From: Clostridia bacterium
GTDB taxonomy: Bacteria > Bacillota > Clostridia > Oscillospirales > Acutalibacteraceae
Direction of reading: 5' to 3'
Assembly: GCA_024404145.1 (NCBI GenBank)
Contig: JAKSQK010000001.1
Coordinates: 1-64,000 of the forward strand
Length of the DNA stretch: 64,000 nt
This document shows, piece by piece, positions 25,248 through 33,975 of this stretch (within the stretch, counting starts at the first letter, position 1; every line of letters starts with the position of its first letter). Under the pieces are notes generated by a model that had not been told where the DNA came from, made no database searches, and was given only the letters and a program-made list of their open reading frames with translations. The position numbers were made by a program, and so were the translations under genes.

Positions 25248-25988
25248 TTAATTATAGTTTGCAAATTCAATGGACTTAACGCTATCCTCTTTTGGATTTA
25301 TATAAACCGTTATTCTGCTTCGAAGGTCGTCTTTTGAAACAAAATAATCGAGATAATATTCGTGGTCATTTATCGCATAAAAATGCGAAGGTGCGCCTAA
25401 ATACTCAATAACATCGGTTATGGCAGACTGATTTGTAACGCCGTTAACGAAGAACTGACCGTATTTGCTCTTTTTGGCAATAGTGTTGTTCTCGGCAATA
25501 TTAAATCTGACTATACGGCAGTCTTTAAGTTCTACCGATGAATTAGATGCGTTGTAGAAAACCGCATCTATTATGTTGTTATATTCGTTAACAAATTGAG
25601 CTTTCATTGTTTTTCCGGCGAGAATAACCGACTCTTCGTCATATTCTTCGGAATCGACTAACTTAAAGCCCTTAGAAATCATTTTTTTATAGGTTGAAGG
25701 AACTTCTAAGGAATTTCCGCCATAGGTTATCTTGAATTTGAAATCTTTACCGAGGTATATCTCTGAATAGTTTTCAACATTATATAAACTTATGTCGAAA
25801 TAGGTAGGCATAACGGTATCTTCCGAAGAAATTTCGGGAATTTCAATGTTTTCATATTTCTGCTTTTCTTCTGTTTGCGAGGTTAAATCACTTGTAGAGT
25901 TCCCCTTTTCTATGGGACTGCAACTGCAAAGCAAAAGAAACATCGCAGCAACGCATAAAACAGAAAGTTTTTTAAGCAAATTTTTCAT
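25248..25988 (-). CDS. Lipoprotein of unknown function
   Basis: A 246-residue secreted lipoprotein. The signal peptide ends in lipobox LCSC with the lipidated residue at Cys23, followed by a Ser/Thr/Glu-rich linker. The mature part (about residues 60-246) has no family I recognise; it contains IEYLGAPSHFYAINDHEYYL near the end, a pattern resembling SmpA/OmlA-type small fold proteins, but this is weak. It lies between ribF (19 nt) and the cohesin-domain gene (31 nt), so the two surface proteins are probably coexpressed and may act together. Confidence 0.75.
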   Translation of the reverse strand: MKNLLKKLSVLCVAAMFLLLCSCSPIEKGNSTSDLTSQTEEKQKYENIEIPEISSEDTVMPTYFDISLYNVENYSEIYLGKDFKFKITYGGNSLEVPSTYKKMISKGFKLVDSEEYDEESVILAGKTMKAQFVNEYNNIIDAVFYNASNSSVELKDCRIVRFNIAENNTIAKKSKYGQFFVNGVTNQSAITDVIEYLGAPSHFYAINDHEYYLDYFVSKDDLRSRITVYINPKEDSVKSIEFANYN

Positions 25989-26007
25989 TAAAGCAAACCT
26001 ACCTTTT

Positions 26008-26850
26008 TTATAATTTCGCTATATCGTCTTTTATGGCGCTTTTTAGTTCATCTACCGAAGAAAATCTTTTTTCGCCGCGCAGAAATCTTTTTGGTTTGAG
26101 CGTAACATTTTTGCCGTAAATTTCTTCATTAAAATCAAAAACAAAAGATTCGCAAAGAACTTTTTGGCTATGGAAAGTCGGTCTGAAACCGATATTTGTA
26201 ATACATTTACGGCTTATACCGTCAATAATCATCTCGGAAGCATAAACGCCAAACTTCGGTCTGATTAAAAGCTCGGGATATTCTTGATTTATGGTCGGAA
26301 ATCCGATGGTTCTTCCTCGTTTATCCCCGTGAAGAACGGGCGAGGAAAATCCGAAACCGCCAAAAATTTGTCCGTTTGCATTTTCTAAATCACCGTTTGA
26401 TATCATATGCCTTAAATCGGTGGAACTTATGGGCTTATTGTTTACTGAAACGGGCGGAGTTATTATAAAATCCATACCGTTTTCTTTGCAAAAATCTTTA
26501 ATGAGTTCGGCATTCCCTTCGGCATTCTTACCGAAATGAAAGTCATAACCGCAGATTATCCTATCGGGTTTATAAGTATCCGAAACAAAACGCAAAAAAT
26601 CAAGAGCAGTAATATTTTTTATTTTTTCAAAATCCAAAAATTCTATTTTTTCGGCGCCTAATTGCAACAAATATTTTTCTTTATCTTCGGGAAGCATTAA
26701 AAGTTCTGCCGAATCGGAAAAAGACGACTTCGGAGGAATACGAAATGTTAAAACGGTAAGGTTTAGGCCCTGCGCCGTTTTAAGCACAGCCCGATGACCC
26801 GAATGGATACCGTCAAAAGTACCGAGAGCAATGGCTTTTTTCGTAAACAT
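26008..26850 (-). CDS. ribF: Riboflavin kinase / FAD synthetase RibF
   Basis: A bifunctional enzyme that phosphorylates riboflavin to FMN and adenylates FMN to FAD. The N-terminal nucleotidyltransferase domain has GTFDGIHSGH (residues 10-19). The C-terminal kinase domain has GDKRGRTIGFPTIN and GVYASEM. At 280 residues it is slightly shorter than the usual about 310. GGAGGG directly abuts the ATG, an unusually short spacing with no better in-frame start nearby. It lies 12 nt after truB. Confidence 0.93.
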   Translation of the reverse strand: MFTKKAIALGTFDGIHSGHRAVLKTAQGLNLTVLTFRIPPKSSFSDSAELLMLPEDKEKYLLQLGAEKIEFLDFEKIKNITALDFLRFVSDTYKPDRIICGYDFHFGKNAEGNAELIKDFCKENGMDFIITPPVSVNNKPISSTDLRHMISNGDLENANGQIFGGFGFSSPVLHGDKRGRTIGFPTINQEYPELLIRPKFGVYASEMIIDGISRKCITNIGFRPTFHSQKVLCESFVFDFNEEIYGKNVTLKPKRFLRGEKRFSSVDELKSAIKDDIAKL

Positions 26851-26862
26851 CCCTCCATAGAA

Positions 26863-27753
26863 TTATTTAATACTGTTTATAACGCATTTAATTGAAAGTT
26901 GATTGTTTTCTAGGTCAACAAATCCGAGCCCCAAAAACAAATCATTATATTTAACTCTTAAAATTTCGCCGTCGGTTAAACCGTCTGCCGAAATGCGGTC
27001 GAGACTTAACTGTCCGCCGTTTGAAAATCTTACGGCTTGTTTTTCGGATACAAAGACCTCTTTGAAATGAGAAACGGCGGTTTCTTCGCTTAATATAAAC
27101 GAAGAAATGTTTTCGCTCGTTAAATCGTTAAGGTCAACGCAGTTTTCTATATCAAATCCTGAGGCATTTGTTCTTGTAAGACCGCAAAGCGTTGCCCCAC
27201 AGCCCAAAACATCGCCGATATCGTTTGCAAGAGAGCGGATATATGTTCCTTTGCAAACACATGCGGAAAATGAAAATTCGCCTTTTTCGTTTAATTTTTC
27301 CGTTTCTTTAATGTCAAAAATTTCGACTTCTCTCATAGGGATATCGAGCGTTTCGCCCCGCCTTGCAAGTTCGTAAAGTCTAACACCGTTTTTTTGTATG
27401 GCGCTGAACATCGGCGGTTTTTGCATTATTTTGCCCTTGAATTTTGAAAGGGCAAAGAGAATATCATCGTTTGTAACATTCACTTCCGATTCCGAAATAA
27501 CTTTTCCCGTTATATCAAAAGTATCGGTGGTTTTTCCGAGCAAAACCGAAGCAAAATATGTTTTTTCCGAATCCAAAAGATATGAAGATAGGGCAGTGGC
27601 TTTTCCGATAAATATGGGCAAAACACCCGTTGCCATAGGGTCAAGAGTGCCGGTATGTCCTACTCTTTTTTCTCCGGTTAGCCGTTTTATTCTTGCAACG
27701 GCGCCGAATGAAGTTATACCTTTCGGCTTATTTATGAGAAGAAATCCCTGCAT
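26863..27753 (-). CDS. truB: tRNA pseudouridine-55 synthase TruB
   Basis: Makes pseudouridine 55 in the T loop of tRNAs. The 296-residue protein begins MQGFLLINKPKGITSF and shows GHTGTLDPMATGVLP, with the catalytic Asp, and KGTYIRSLANDIG. The start at 27753 follows GGAGG with 6 nt spacing; the longer open frame upstream lies inside nrnA. It overlaps the 3' end of nrnA by 26 nt. Confidence 0.95.
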   Translation of the reverse strand: MQGFLLINKPKGITSFGAVARIKRLTGEKRVGHTGTLDPMATGVLPIFIGKATALSSYLLDSEKTYFASVLLGKTTDTFDITGKVISESEVNVTNDDILFALSKFKGKIMQKPPMFSAIQKNGVRLYELARRGETLDIPMREVEIFDIKETEKLNEKGEFSFSACVCKGTYIRSLANDIGDVLGCGATLCGLTRTNASGFDIENCVDLNDLTSENISSFILSEETAVSHFKEVFVSEKQAVRFSNGGQLSLDRISADGLTDGEILRVKYNDLFLGLGFVDLENNQLSIKCVINSIK

Positions 27754-28729
27754 CAGATTCCTCCATATTTGTTTTAACGGCGTCAAGCACCATTTTTTTA
27801 ACCTCTTTAAGAGTTCCGCAAACGGTAGCCCCTGCCGCAGCTTTATGTCCGCCACCGCCTATTGATTTGGCGATAGCAGAAGCGTCGAGCGGGGGATAGG
27901 TTCTGAGCGAAATTTTGAATTCTTCATCGCCCGTTTGTTTAATCGAAATTCCGGCAATAACGCCCTCAACACTTCTTGAAATAACTGCGATACCTTCGAG
28001 GTCGGAACCGCTGCAACCGGTTTGTTGTTGCATTTCGGCGGTAACTGCCAAAAGAATACATTTGTTATCGAAATGATATTCGGCGGTATCAAGCACCATT
28101 CTTTCGAGCTCTAAAAGTTTTCTCGATTTTGTATCAAACATAATTTTGTTGATTTCGGCGGGGTCTATATCATATTCAAACAACTTTGAGGCAATGATAT
28201 GCGTTTTGGCGGTAACATTTGAATATTTGAAGCAACCCGTATCGGTAGCAATGCCGGTGTATATGGCTGATGCGGCACCCGAGTTGATATTAACATTCAT
28301 AAGTTCCAAAAGTTCAAATATTATTTCGCAGGTAGCCGAAGCCGAAGCATCAAGATACAAGTTTTTTGCAAATTTAGAGTTTGAAATATGATGGTCGATG
28401 CAAAGGTCAACTTTATCGCCGAAGTTTTCGCAAAGAGAACCTAAAAGTTCCTTTGTTGCAACATCAACTGCAATAACAGTAGCTTTGCTTTCGTCGATAT
28501 TATCGGTTTCGTGAACAAAATAATCGTATTTTTTCGGAATAACATCGGCGCAGATAACGGCGGCGATTTTTCCGATTTCTTTGAGCCCGTAGAATAAAGC
28601 ATAACCCGCACCCAGCGTATCGCCGTCGGGCGAAGAATGGGTTAAAATAACAAAGTTATCATGCTTTTTGAGAAACTTTGCGGTTTCTTTCAGGGTAAGC
28701 TCGTTTGAAATTGAATTTGAAATTTCCAT
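27728..28729 (-). CDS. nrnA: DHH-family oligoribonuclease/pAp phosphatase NrnA
   Basis: A DHH-DHHA1 phosphoesterase that degrades nanoRNA and dephosphorylates pAp. The 333-residue protein has the metal motifs SSPDGDTLGAGYA, VDVATK and CIDHHISN (DHH). The C-terminal DHHA1 domain ends with SIGGGGHKAAAG. The ATG at 28729 follows AAAGGATG. The usual place of nrnA between rbfA and truB in Firmicute nusA-infB operons is kept. Confidence 0.93.
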   Translation of the reverse strand: MEISNSISNELTLKETAKFLKKHDNFVILTHSSPDGDTLGAGYALFYGLKEIGKIAAVICADVIPKKYDYFVHETDNIDESKATVIAVDVATKELLGSLCENFGDKVDLCIDHHISNSKFAKNLYLDASASATCEIIFELLELMNVNINSGAASAIYTGIATDTGCFKYSNVTAKTHIIASKLFEYDIDPAEINKIMFDTKSRKLLELERMVLDTAEYHFDNKCILLAVTAEMQQQTGCSGSDLEGIAVISRSVEGVIAGISIKQTGDEEFKISLRTYPPLDASAIAKSIGGGGHKAAAGATVCGTLKEVKKMVLDAVKTNMEESDAGISSHK

Positions 28730-28751
28730 TTTTACATCCTTTTGCAAACCT

Positions 28752-29096
28752 TTATTTGCCAAATGAATCAATAATTTTTGAAATATGAGCGCTGTTTTCT
28801 ATTGAATTATCAGCGACAAACCGAAGTTCGGGAACTTTTCTTAGTTTCATTCTGCTGCCGAGTTCTCTTCTTAAATATCCACTTGCGCTTTTATTGAGAA
28901 TTTTAACCGATTCGGCAGTTTTTTCTTCGCCCTCTATTGCGCTGACATACGCCGTTGCATAGGACATATCTCCCGAAACATCGAGTTTTACGATGCTTAA
29001 CATTTTGCTGATTCTGGGGTCTTTAACTTCCCTTAACAGTTCAGAAAGACAAATCTTTATATCCGATGTAACACGGTTGATTTTATATCCGCCCAT
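28752..29096 (-). CDS. rbfA: Ribosome-binding factor A
   Basis: A KH-fold protein that binds the maturing 30S subunit and aids 16S rRNA processing. The 114-residue length is normal, with INRVTSDIKICLSELLREVK at the start, the conserved DPRI segment, and VKLDVSGDMSYATAYVS. Its ATG overlaps the infB stop (TAATG). Confidence 0.95.
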   Translation of the reverse strand: MGGYKINRVTSDIKICLSELLREVKDPRISKMLSIVKLDVSGDMSYATAYVSAIEGEEKTAESVKILNKSASGYLRRELGSRMKLRKVPELRFVADNSIENSAHISKIIDSFGK

Positions 29097-31672
29097 TATT
29101 CTGTATATTCCTCCATAATGAATGCTTCAAATTCATCGCCGTCTTTAATATCGGAAAACTTTTCAAGACCTATTCCGCATTCGTAACCCTGCGCTACTTC
29201 CTTAACATCATCCTTAAATCTGCGCAGTGATGCGATTTCGTCTTCACAGATTACAACGCCGTCTCTTACAAGGCGGATTTTACATGCACGGGTAACTTTA
29301 CCGCTTGTAACATAACAACCTGCGATAGTTCCGACATTAGAGATTTTATAGGTATTTCTGACTTGAACTGTACCGAGAACACTTTCACGGAATTTCGGAG
29401 CAAGCATACCCTTCATTGCCGATTCGATTTCTTCAATGCAGTCATATATAATTCTGTAAGTGCGGATATCAACACCGTCTCTGTCAGCGGCCTCCTTGGC
29501 AACCGCATCGGGGCGGACATTAAATCCTACTACAATGGCGCCCGAAGTTTGGGCAAGCATAATATCCGATTCGTTTATGGCACCTACACCGCCATGGATA
29601 ACAGACACCTTAACTTCATCGTTTGAAAGTTTTTCAAGACTCTCTCTAACCGCTTCAACACTTCCTTGAACATCTGCTTTAACAACAACATTAAGGGATT
29701 TAAGGTCGCCTTCGGATAACTGATTAAAGAGATTATCAAGGGTAACCTTTTGTCTTGCGTTAAATTCGTCGTTTTTAATCTTTTCTTTTCTTTGCTCAAC
29801 AAGTTCTCTTGCAAGTCTTTCATCGGAAACAGCATCAAAACCGTCTCCGGCGGCAGGAGTTTCGGCAAGGCCGGTAATTTCAACCGGAACCGAAGGACCG
29901 GCAACTTTTACCTGTTTACCGTTTTCATCGGTCATCATACGAACTCTTCCGACCGATGTTCCCGCAACGATGATATCGCCCGATTTAAGCGTACCGTTCT
30001 GAACAAGAAGGGAAGCTACGGGGCCTCTGCCCTTATCAAGACGGGCTTCGATAACAACACCTCTTGCTTTTCTGTCCGGATTTGCTTTAAGTTCAAGCAT
30101 TTCGGCAACTAACAAAATATTTTCGAGCAGTTTATCTATGCCTTCGTGATTCTTTGCCGAAACAGGAACACAGATAACATCGCCGCCCCATTCTTCGGGA
30201 ACTAATGAATGCTCGGTCAACTGCTGCATAATCCTATCGGGATTAGCATCGGGCTTATCCATTTTGTTTATAGCAACTATAATTTGAACATTTGCGGCTT
30301 TGGCGTGGTTTATTGCCTCTATTGTCTGAGGCATAATGCCATCGTCGGCGGCGACAACTAAAACGGCAATGTCGGTAGCCATCGCACCACGCTGACGCAT
30401 AGCGGTAAATGCGGCGTGTCCGGGAGTGTCGAGGAAGGTGATTTCCTGACCTTTGCAGTTAACCCTGTAAGCGCCGATATGCTGGGTAATGCCACCGGCT
30501 TCAGTGTCGGTAACAGCGGTATTACGAATGGCATCAAGCAATGAGGTTTTGCCGTGGTCAACATGTCCCATAACGACAACAACGGGACTTCTCGGTTTAA
30601 GGTCTTCTGCGCTGTCCTCGGTAACATCCATAATTTTTTCTTCTATTGTAACAACGACCGCCTTTTGAATTTTAGCGCCCATATCGGTAACAACTATTTC
30701 GGCGGTATCGTAGTCTATAACCTGATTTACATTTGCCATCATACCGAGTTTCAAAAGTGTTTTGATAACCTCGGCGGCAGTCTTTTTAAGGGCGGCGGCA
30801 AGTTCGCCGACCGTTATTTCTTCTCCGACCGTAACGGTTATGGGGGTTTTCTTTATTCTTTCGAGTTGCATACGGCGGAGTTTATCTGCTTCGGTTTCTC
30901 GCTTAGCGCCTTGCGGACGGCGGTAATCCTGCGATTTTTGTTTGATTTTCTGTTTCGATGTGAAATTATCACGCATAGTATTTGCGGGAGCGATAGTTTC
31001 ATACTTTTCGTTATATTTATCAATGTTTACATTTGATGTACGGGTATCAAAATGACGAAGCTGGGCAGGACCTCTGTTAGGAGCAACGCCCGGATTTTTC
31101 TTTTCTTTTTTGGGAGGAGCAACAAGCGGACCGTCATACGGTTTTTGCTCTTTTTTGGGAGTCGGCTTTTTCTCTTCAAGCCGTTTTTGAGTTGCGGTTG
31201 GCTCTTTCGATTTCTTTTGCGCAGTTTTGGGAGTTTCGGTCGATTTTGCCTTGGCTTTCTTTTCGGTTTTTTCCTCTTTGGATTCAACCTCATCTTTCGC
31301 TTTTTTGGCAGCCGTCTTTTTGGGTTTTTCTTCCGAAACTTTAGTTGGGGCGTTCTTCTTTTCCTCCATTGCGGCGGCAGCTTTCAACTGTTCGAGAATT
31401 GCCATTTGGTCGGCAATTCTCTTATCCTTCTCGTCTTGACGCTTTTTGGCATTTTCTTCACGGGACTTTGCGCCGCTTTCAAAATAACTTTTGAAACTTC
31501 TGACGCTGTTTTTCTTTGTAAGAGCATCAAAAACCAAACCGATTTCCTTTTCACCCAAGGAAGCGGCTGATTTTTTCTCTTCTCCCGTAATCTCCAAAAT
31601 CAAAGCGGTAAGTTCTTTTGAAGGCATACCGAAATCTTTTGCCATCTCACTTATCTTGTACTTATTCGTCAT
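29096..31672 (-). CDS. infB: Translation initiation factor IF-2
   Basis: The GTPase that brings initiator tRNA to the 30S subunit. The 858-residue protein has an N-terminal IF2_N domain (residues 1-50), a long Lys/Glu/Pro-rich linker (about 50-275), then a second IF2_N domain and the G domain with [27 protein letters not shown] and NKMD. The elongation-factor-like domains follow. The ATG at 31672 is 8 nt from GGGAGG; the ATG two codons earlier is too close. It overlaps the ylxQ stop (TAATG). Confidence 0.97.
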   Translation of the reverse strand: MTNKYKISEMAKDFGMPSKELTALILEITGEEKKSAASLGEKEIGLVFDALTKKNSVRSFKSYFESGAKSREENAKKRQDEKDKRIADQMAILEQLKAAAAMEEKKNAPTKVSEEKPKKTAAKKAKDEVESKEEKTEKKAKAKSTETPKTAQKKSKEPTATQKRLEEKKPTPKKEQKPYDGPLVAPPKKEKKNPGVAPNRGPAQLRHFDTRTSNVNIDKYNEKYETIAPANTMRDNFTSKQKIKQKSQDYRRPQGAKRETEADKLRRMQLERIKKTPITVTVGEEITVGELAAALKKTAAEVIKTLLKLGMMANVNQVIDYDTAEIVVTDMGAKIQKAVVVTIEEKIMDVTEDSAEDLKPRSPVVVVMGHVDHGKTSLLDAIRNTAVTDTEAGGITQHIGAYRVNCKGQEITFLDTPGHAAFTAMRQRGAMATDIAVLVVAADDGIMPQTIEAINHAKAANVQIIVAINKMDKPDANPDRIMQQLTEHSLVPEEWGGDVICVPVSAKNHEGIDKLLENILLVAEMLELKANPDRKARGVVIEARLDKGRGPVASLLVQNGTLKSGDIIVAGTSVGRVRMMTDENGKQVKVAGPSVPVEITGLAETPAAGDGFDAVSDERLARELVEQRKEKIKNDEFNARQKVTLDNLFNQLSEGDLKSLNVVVKADVQGSVEAVRESLEKLSNDEVKVSVIHGGVGAINESDIMLAQTSGAIVVGFNVRPDAVAKEAADRDGVDIRTYRIIYDCIEEIESAMKGMLAPKFRESVLGTVQVRNTYKISNVGTIAGCYVTSGKVTRACKIRLVRDGVVICEDEIASLRRFKDDVKEVAQGYECGIGLEKFSDIKDGDEFEAFIMEEYTE

Positions 31673-31983
31673 TAGCATTTCCTCCCGTATTCTTCTGCTA
31701 TTGCAGAAGCAAATAAATCGTCGTTAACAGATAAAATTCCGCAATTTCTGCCAACGGCGTTTGAAATTGTAATAGTAGTTATGTCTTTTGGGAATATAGC
31801 ATCAACGCTATATTTATCCGATAAAAAGCGAATTTCTTTTGCGCTTTTTTCGGAAATATCGCAACCTACGATTATCAGTTTTGCTTTGCCGTTTTTAATA
31901 GATTCGCTTGAAGCGGCGGCGCCGTACGATAATCTTGCGGCTTTTGAGGCAAATCCCAAAAGAGTTAATATTTTACTGTTCAA
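31672..31983 (-). CDS. L7Ae-family protein YlxQ
   Basis: A 103-residue L7Ae/L30e/Gadd45-fold RNA-binding protein, called YlxQ in Bacillus. It shows [22 protein letters not shown] and [18 protein letters not shown]. The start is TTG at 31983, 10 nt after AAAGGAG; the frame is open much further upstream, but only inside ylxR, where the usual family N-terminus would be lost. Its TAA overlaps the infB ATG. Position between ylxR and infB is the standard one in Firmicutes. Confidence 0.85.
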   Translation of the reverse strand: MNSKILTLLGFASKAARLSYGAAASSESIKNGKAKLIIVGCDISEKSAKEIRFLSDKYSVDAIFPKDITTITISNAVGRNCGILSVNDDLFASAIAEEYGRKC

Positions 31984-32245
31984 GTAACGCAAACTCCTTT
32001 TCGATTTTTTCGTAAACCGAGTCGGAAACAAAGGTTGAAAAGGTGTTTGAAAGGGAATTTCGTTTTCTGCATTTTTGCAGACATTCCGCATTTTTGCAGA
32101 TATAGGCGCCTCTTCCGTTTTTGCGCCCACTTGTATCGAGTTCTATTTCGCCTTCGGGCGTTTTAACAACCCGTATAAGTTCGGCTTTCGGTTTCATATC
32201 TCTGCAACCTATACACATTCTCATAGGTATCTTTTTTTGAGCCAA
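31973..32245 (-). CDS. YlxR/RnpM family RNA-binding protein (DUF448)
   Basis: A 90-residue DUF448 protein with the conserved signature RMCIGCRDMKPKAELIRVV and GRGAYICKNAECLQK. YlxR binds RNA, and the Bacillus protein has been reported to modulate RNase P. It lies between nusA and ylxQ, as in nearly all Firmicutes. Confidence 0.92.
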   Translation of the reverse strand: MAQKKIPMRMCIGCRDMKPKAELIRVVKTPEGEIELDTSGRKNGRGAYICKNAECLQKCRKRNSLSNTFSTFVSDSVYEKIEKEFALLEQ

Positions 32246-32271
32246 GAGAAAACTCCCTTTCTAAAAAATTA

Positions 32272-33357
32272 TTATTCGCCGAAGAAACCGCTTTCGGGAT
32301 GAATATCGATTTTCCAACCGGTAAGTTTTGCGGCAAGGCGGACATTCTGTCCCTTATTTCCTATGGCAAGAGAAAGTTGCGATTCGGGAACTCTTGCTTT
32401 GCAAATCTTCTGCTCTTCCGATTCTATTTCAACCGAAACAACCTTTGCAGGGGAAAGCGCCTCGGAAATGAAAGCAACGGGGTCGTCGCTGTACTTAACA
32501 ATATCAATTTTTTCGCCTTTAAGTTCTTCAACAATTTTATTGACACGGGCACCTTTTTGACCGATACAAGCACCGACAGCATCAATTTCGCTGTTTTCCG
32601 ACCAAACTGCCATTTTTGTTCTTGAACCTGCCTGACGGGTAATGGACTTAATTTCTATTGTGCCGTCAAAAATCTCGGGAACTTCTGTTTCAAAAAGGCG
32701 CTTAACAAGACCCGGATGGGTTCTTGAAAGCATAATGCGGGGTCCCTTATCGGATTCCTTAACATCAATAACATAAACTTTAATAAGGTCGCCTTCTTTA
32801 AGTTCTTCATCGGGAACCTGTTCAAGTTTGGGAAGCGTAGCTTCGCTGTGGCCGATTGTTAAAATAGCATTTCCGTTTTTCGGGTCGATTCTTTCAACCG
32901 TTGCGGTAACTATTTCTTTTATCTTGTTTTGGAATTCTTTGAGAACCTGATCTCTTTCAGCGTCTTTTACACCTTGACGGAAGTTGTTTTTGGAGTTTTG
33001 AGCAACAACTCTGCCGAATTTTTTGGGGTCGAGCTTTATATCCAAAAATCCGTTTTCTATTGAATCGGGGTCGATTTTAGAGGCATCGGCAGCCGAAATC
33101 TGGGTGTAGGGATTTTCAACTTTTTCAACTATTTCTTTTCTCGCTACAACACGGAAAATTTCTTTTTCCATATCAATTACGCAGGTTACTATATCGTTTC
33201 CGCCGTAATCTTTTCTGGCAGCAACGGTAATAGCTTCGGAAATTTTATCAATGATATATTCCTTTGGTATTCCTCGCTCCTGCTCCATTTGTTCGAGAGC
33301 GGCGAAAAACTCCTTCATCTCTTTTTTTTCTTTTGCGGTAATTTTTTGCTTAGCCAT
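32272..33357 (-). CDS. nusA: Transcription termination/antitermination factor NusA
   Basis: Binds RNA polymerase and nascent RNA and modulates pausing and termination. In this 361-residue protein the N-terminal polymerase-binding domain (about 1-125) is followed by the S1 domain and two KH domains, with GACIGQKGARVNKIVEEL and LAIGNKGQNVRLAAKLTGWK. There are no C-terminal acidic repeats, as in Gram-positive NusA. The ATG at 33357 is 11 nt after GGAGG; a TTG at 33375 overlaps that site. NusA may act on the hairpin in its own operon leader. Confidence 0.96.
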   Translation of the reverse strand: MAKQKITAKEKKEMKEFFAALEQMEQERGIPKEYIIDKISEAITVAARKDYGGNDIVTCVIDMEKEIFRVVARKEIVEKVENPYTQISAADASKIDPDSIENGFLDIKLDPKKFGRVVAQNSKNNFRQGVKDAERDQVLKEFQNKIKEIVTATVERIDPKNGNAILTIGHSEATLPKLEQVPDEELKEGDLIKVYVIDVKESDKGPRIMLSRTHPGLVKRLFETEVPEIFDGTIEIKSITRQAGSRTKMAVWSENSEIDAVGACIGQKGARVNKIVEELKGEKIDIVKYSDDPVAFISEALSPAKVVSVEIESEEQKICKARVPESQLSLAIGNKGQNVRLAAKLTGWKIDIHPESGFFGE

Positions 33358-33386
33358 TTTTTGCTTTTCCTCCAAACATTAAACGA

Positions 33387-33842
33387 TTAAAATTCTTCGT
33401 TTAGGTTTATTTTTGATATTTCTGATAATGAAAATTTATATGTTTTTCCGTTTTCGGTTTCTATAACGGGTCCGCCGTCATAATCGGTTAAAACCCCGAA
33501 AAGTTGTTTAGTTCCGTCTATCGCTTTATAAAGTTTAGCCGAAACGGGTTTTCCGATAGACGATAAAAAATGTTTTCCTTTGGTAAGTTCTCGGTTAAGC
33601 CCCGGAGAAGAAACTTCCAAATAATATGAAACATCAATAGGGTCGGCTTCATCAATAATCGGGTCAATGGCATGGGAAACATCGGTGCAGTCGTCAATAG
33701 TAATTCCTTGCGGTTTGTCAATAAAAACCCGAAGATAATGCGAAGCGCCCTCTTTTACAAAGGCAACATCCCATAGCTCAACACCGAAAGATTTGACCGT
33801 TTCTTCGATAAGCGAACAGACTTTATCGGTTATTTTTGACAC
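33387..33842 (-). CDS. rimP: Ribosome maturation factor RimP
   Basis: A 30S maturation factor, 151 residues, two domains. It begins MSKITDKVCSLIEETVKSFG, with DCTDVSHAIDPIID and YYLEVSSPGLNREL, the family signature. The start codon is GTG, 8 nt after GGAGG. It is the first gene of the long translation operon; a hairpin lies in the leader 31 nt upstream. Confidence 0.94.
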   Translation of the reverse strand: MSKITDKVCSLIEETVKSFGVELWDVAFVKEGASHYLRVFIDKPQGITIDDCTDVSHAIDPIIDEADPIDVSYYLEVSSPGLNRELTKGKHFLSSIGKPVSAKLYKAIDGTKQLFGVLTDYDGGPVIETENGKTYKFSLSEISKINLNEEF

Positions 33843-33869
33843 AGAACAGTCCTCCGTTTAATCAATAAT

Positions 33870-33895
33870 AAAAGTGAGCGGGAAATCCCACTCAC
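33870..33895 (-). terminator. Hairpin in the rimP-nusA leader (terminator/attenuator)
   Basis: On the minus strand GTGAG-T-GGG pairs with CCC-G-CTCAC around ATTT, followed by TTTTATTATT. It lies downstream of the pseudokinase gene and also between the rimP promoter (33923-33950) and the rimP start, so it can act as an attenuator of the nusA operon. Confidence 0.7.
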
Positions 33896-33922
33896 CTTTC
33901 TGCGTAAAATTTACTATATAAT

Positions 33923-33950
33923 ATTATAACATATAAATATATAAAATCAA
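33923..33950 (-). promoter_or_regulatory. Promoter of the rimP-nusA-infB operon
   Basis: On the minus strand TTGATT (33945-33950) and TATAAT (33923-33928) with a 16-bp spacer. Predicted start near 33916, giving a leader of about 75 nt that contains the hairpin at 33870-33895. Confidence 0.65.
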
Positions 33951-33975
33951 GTATTTTTTGAAAAATTTTACAAAA

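Noticed and set aside
27754..27855. Longer TruB start inside nrnA
   Set aside because: These 34 codons are the out-of-frame end of nrnA, while GGAGG and the conserved MQGFLLINKPKG start lie at 27753.
28776..29626. Several plus-strand frames opposite rbfA and infB
   Set aside because: No ribosome binding sites and no recognisable products; the minus-strand genes are certain.
31052..31570. 172-codon plus-strand frame opposite infB
   Set aside because: It is antisense to the Lys/Glu-rich linker of IF-2, which gives long open frames on the other strand (Phe/Leu-rich) by composition alone.
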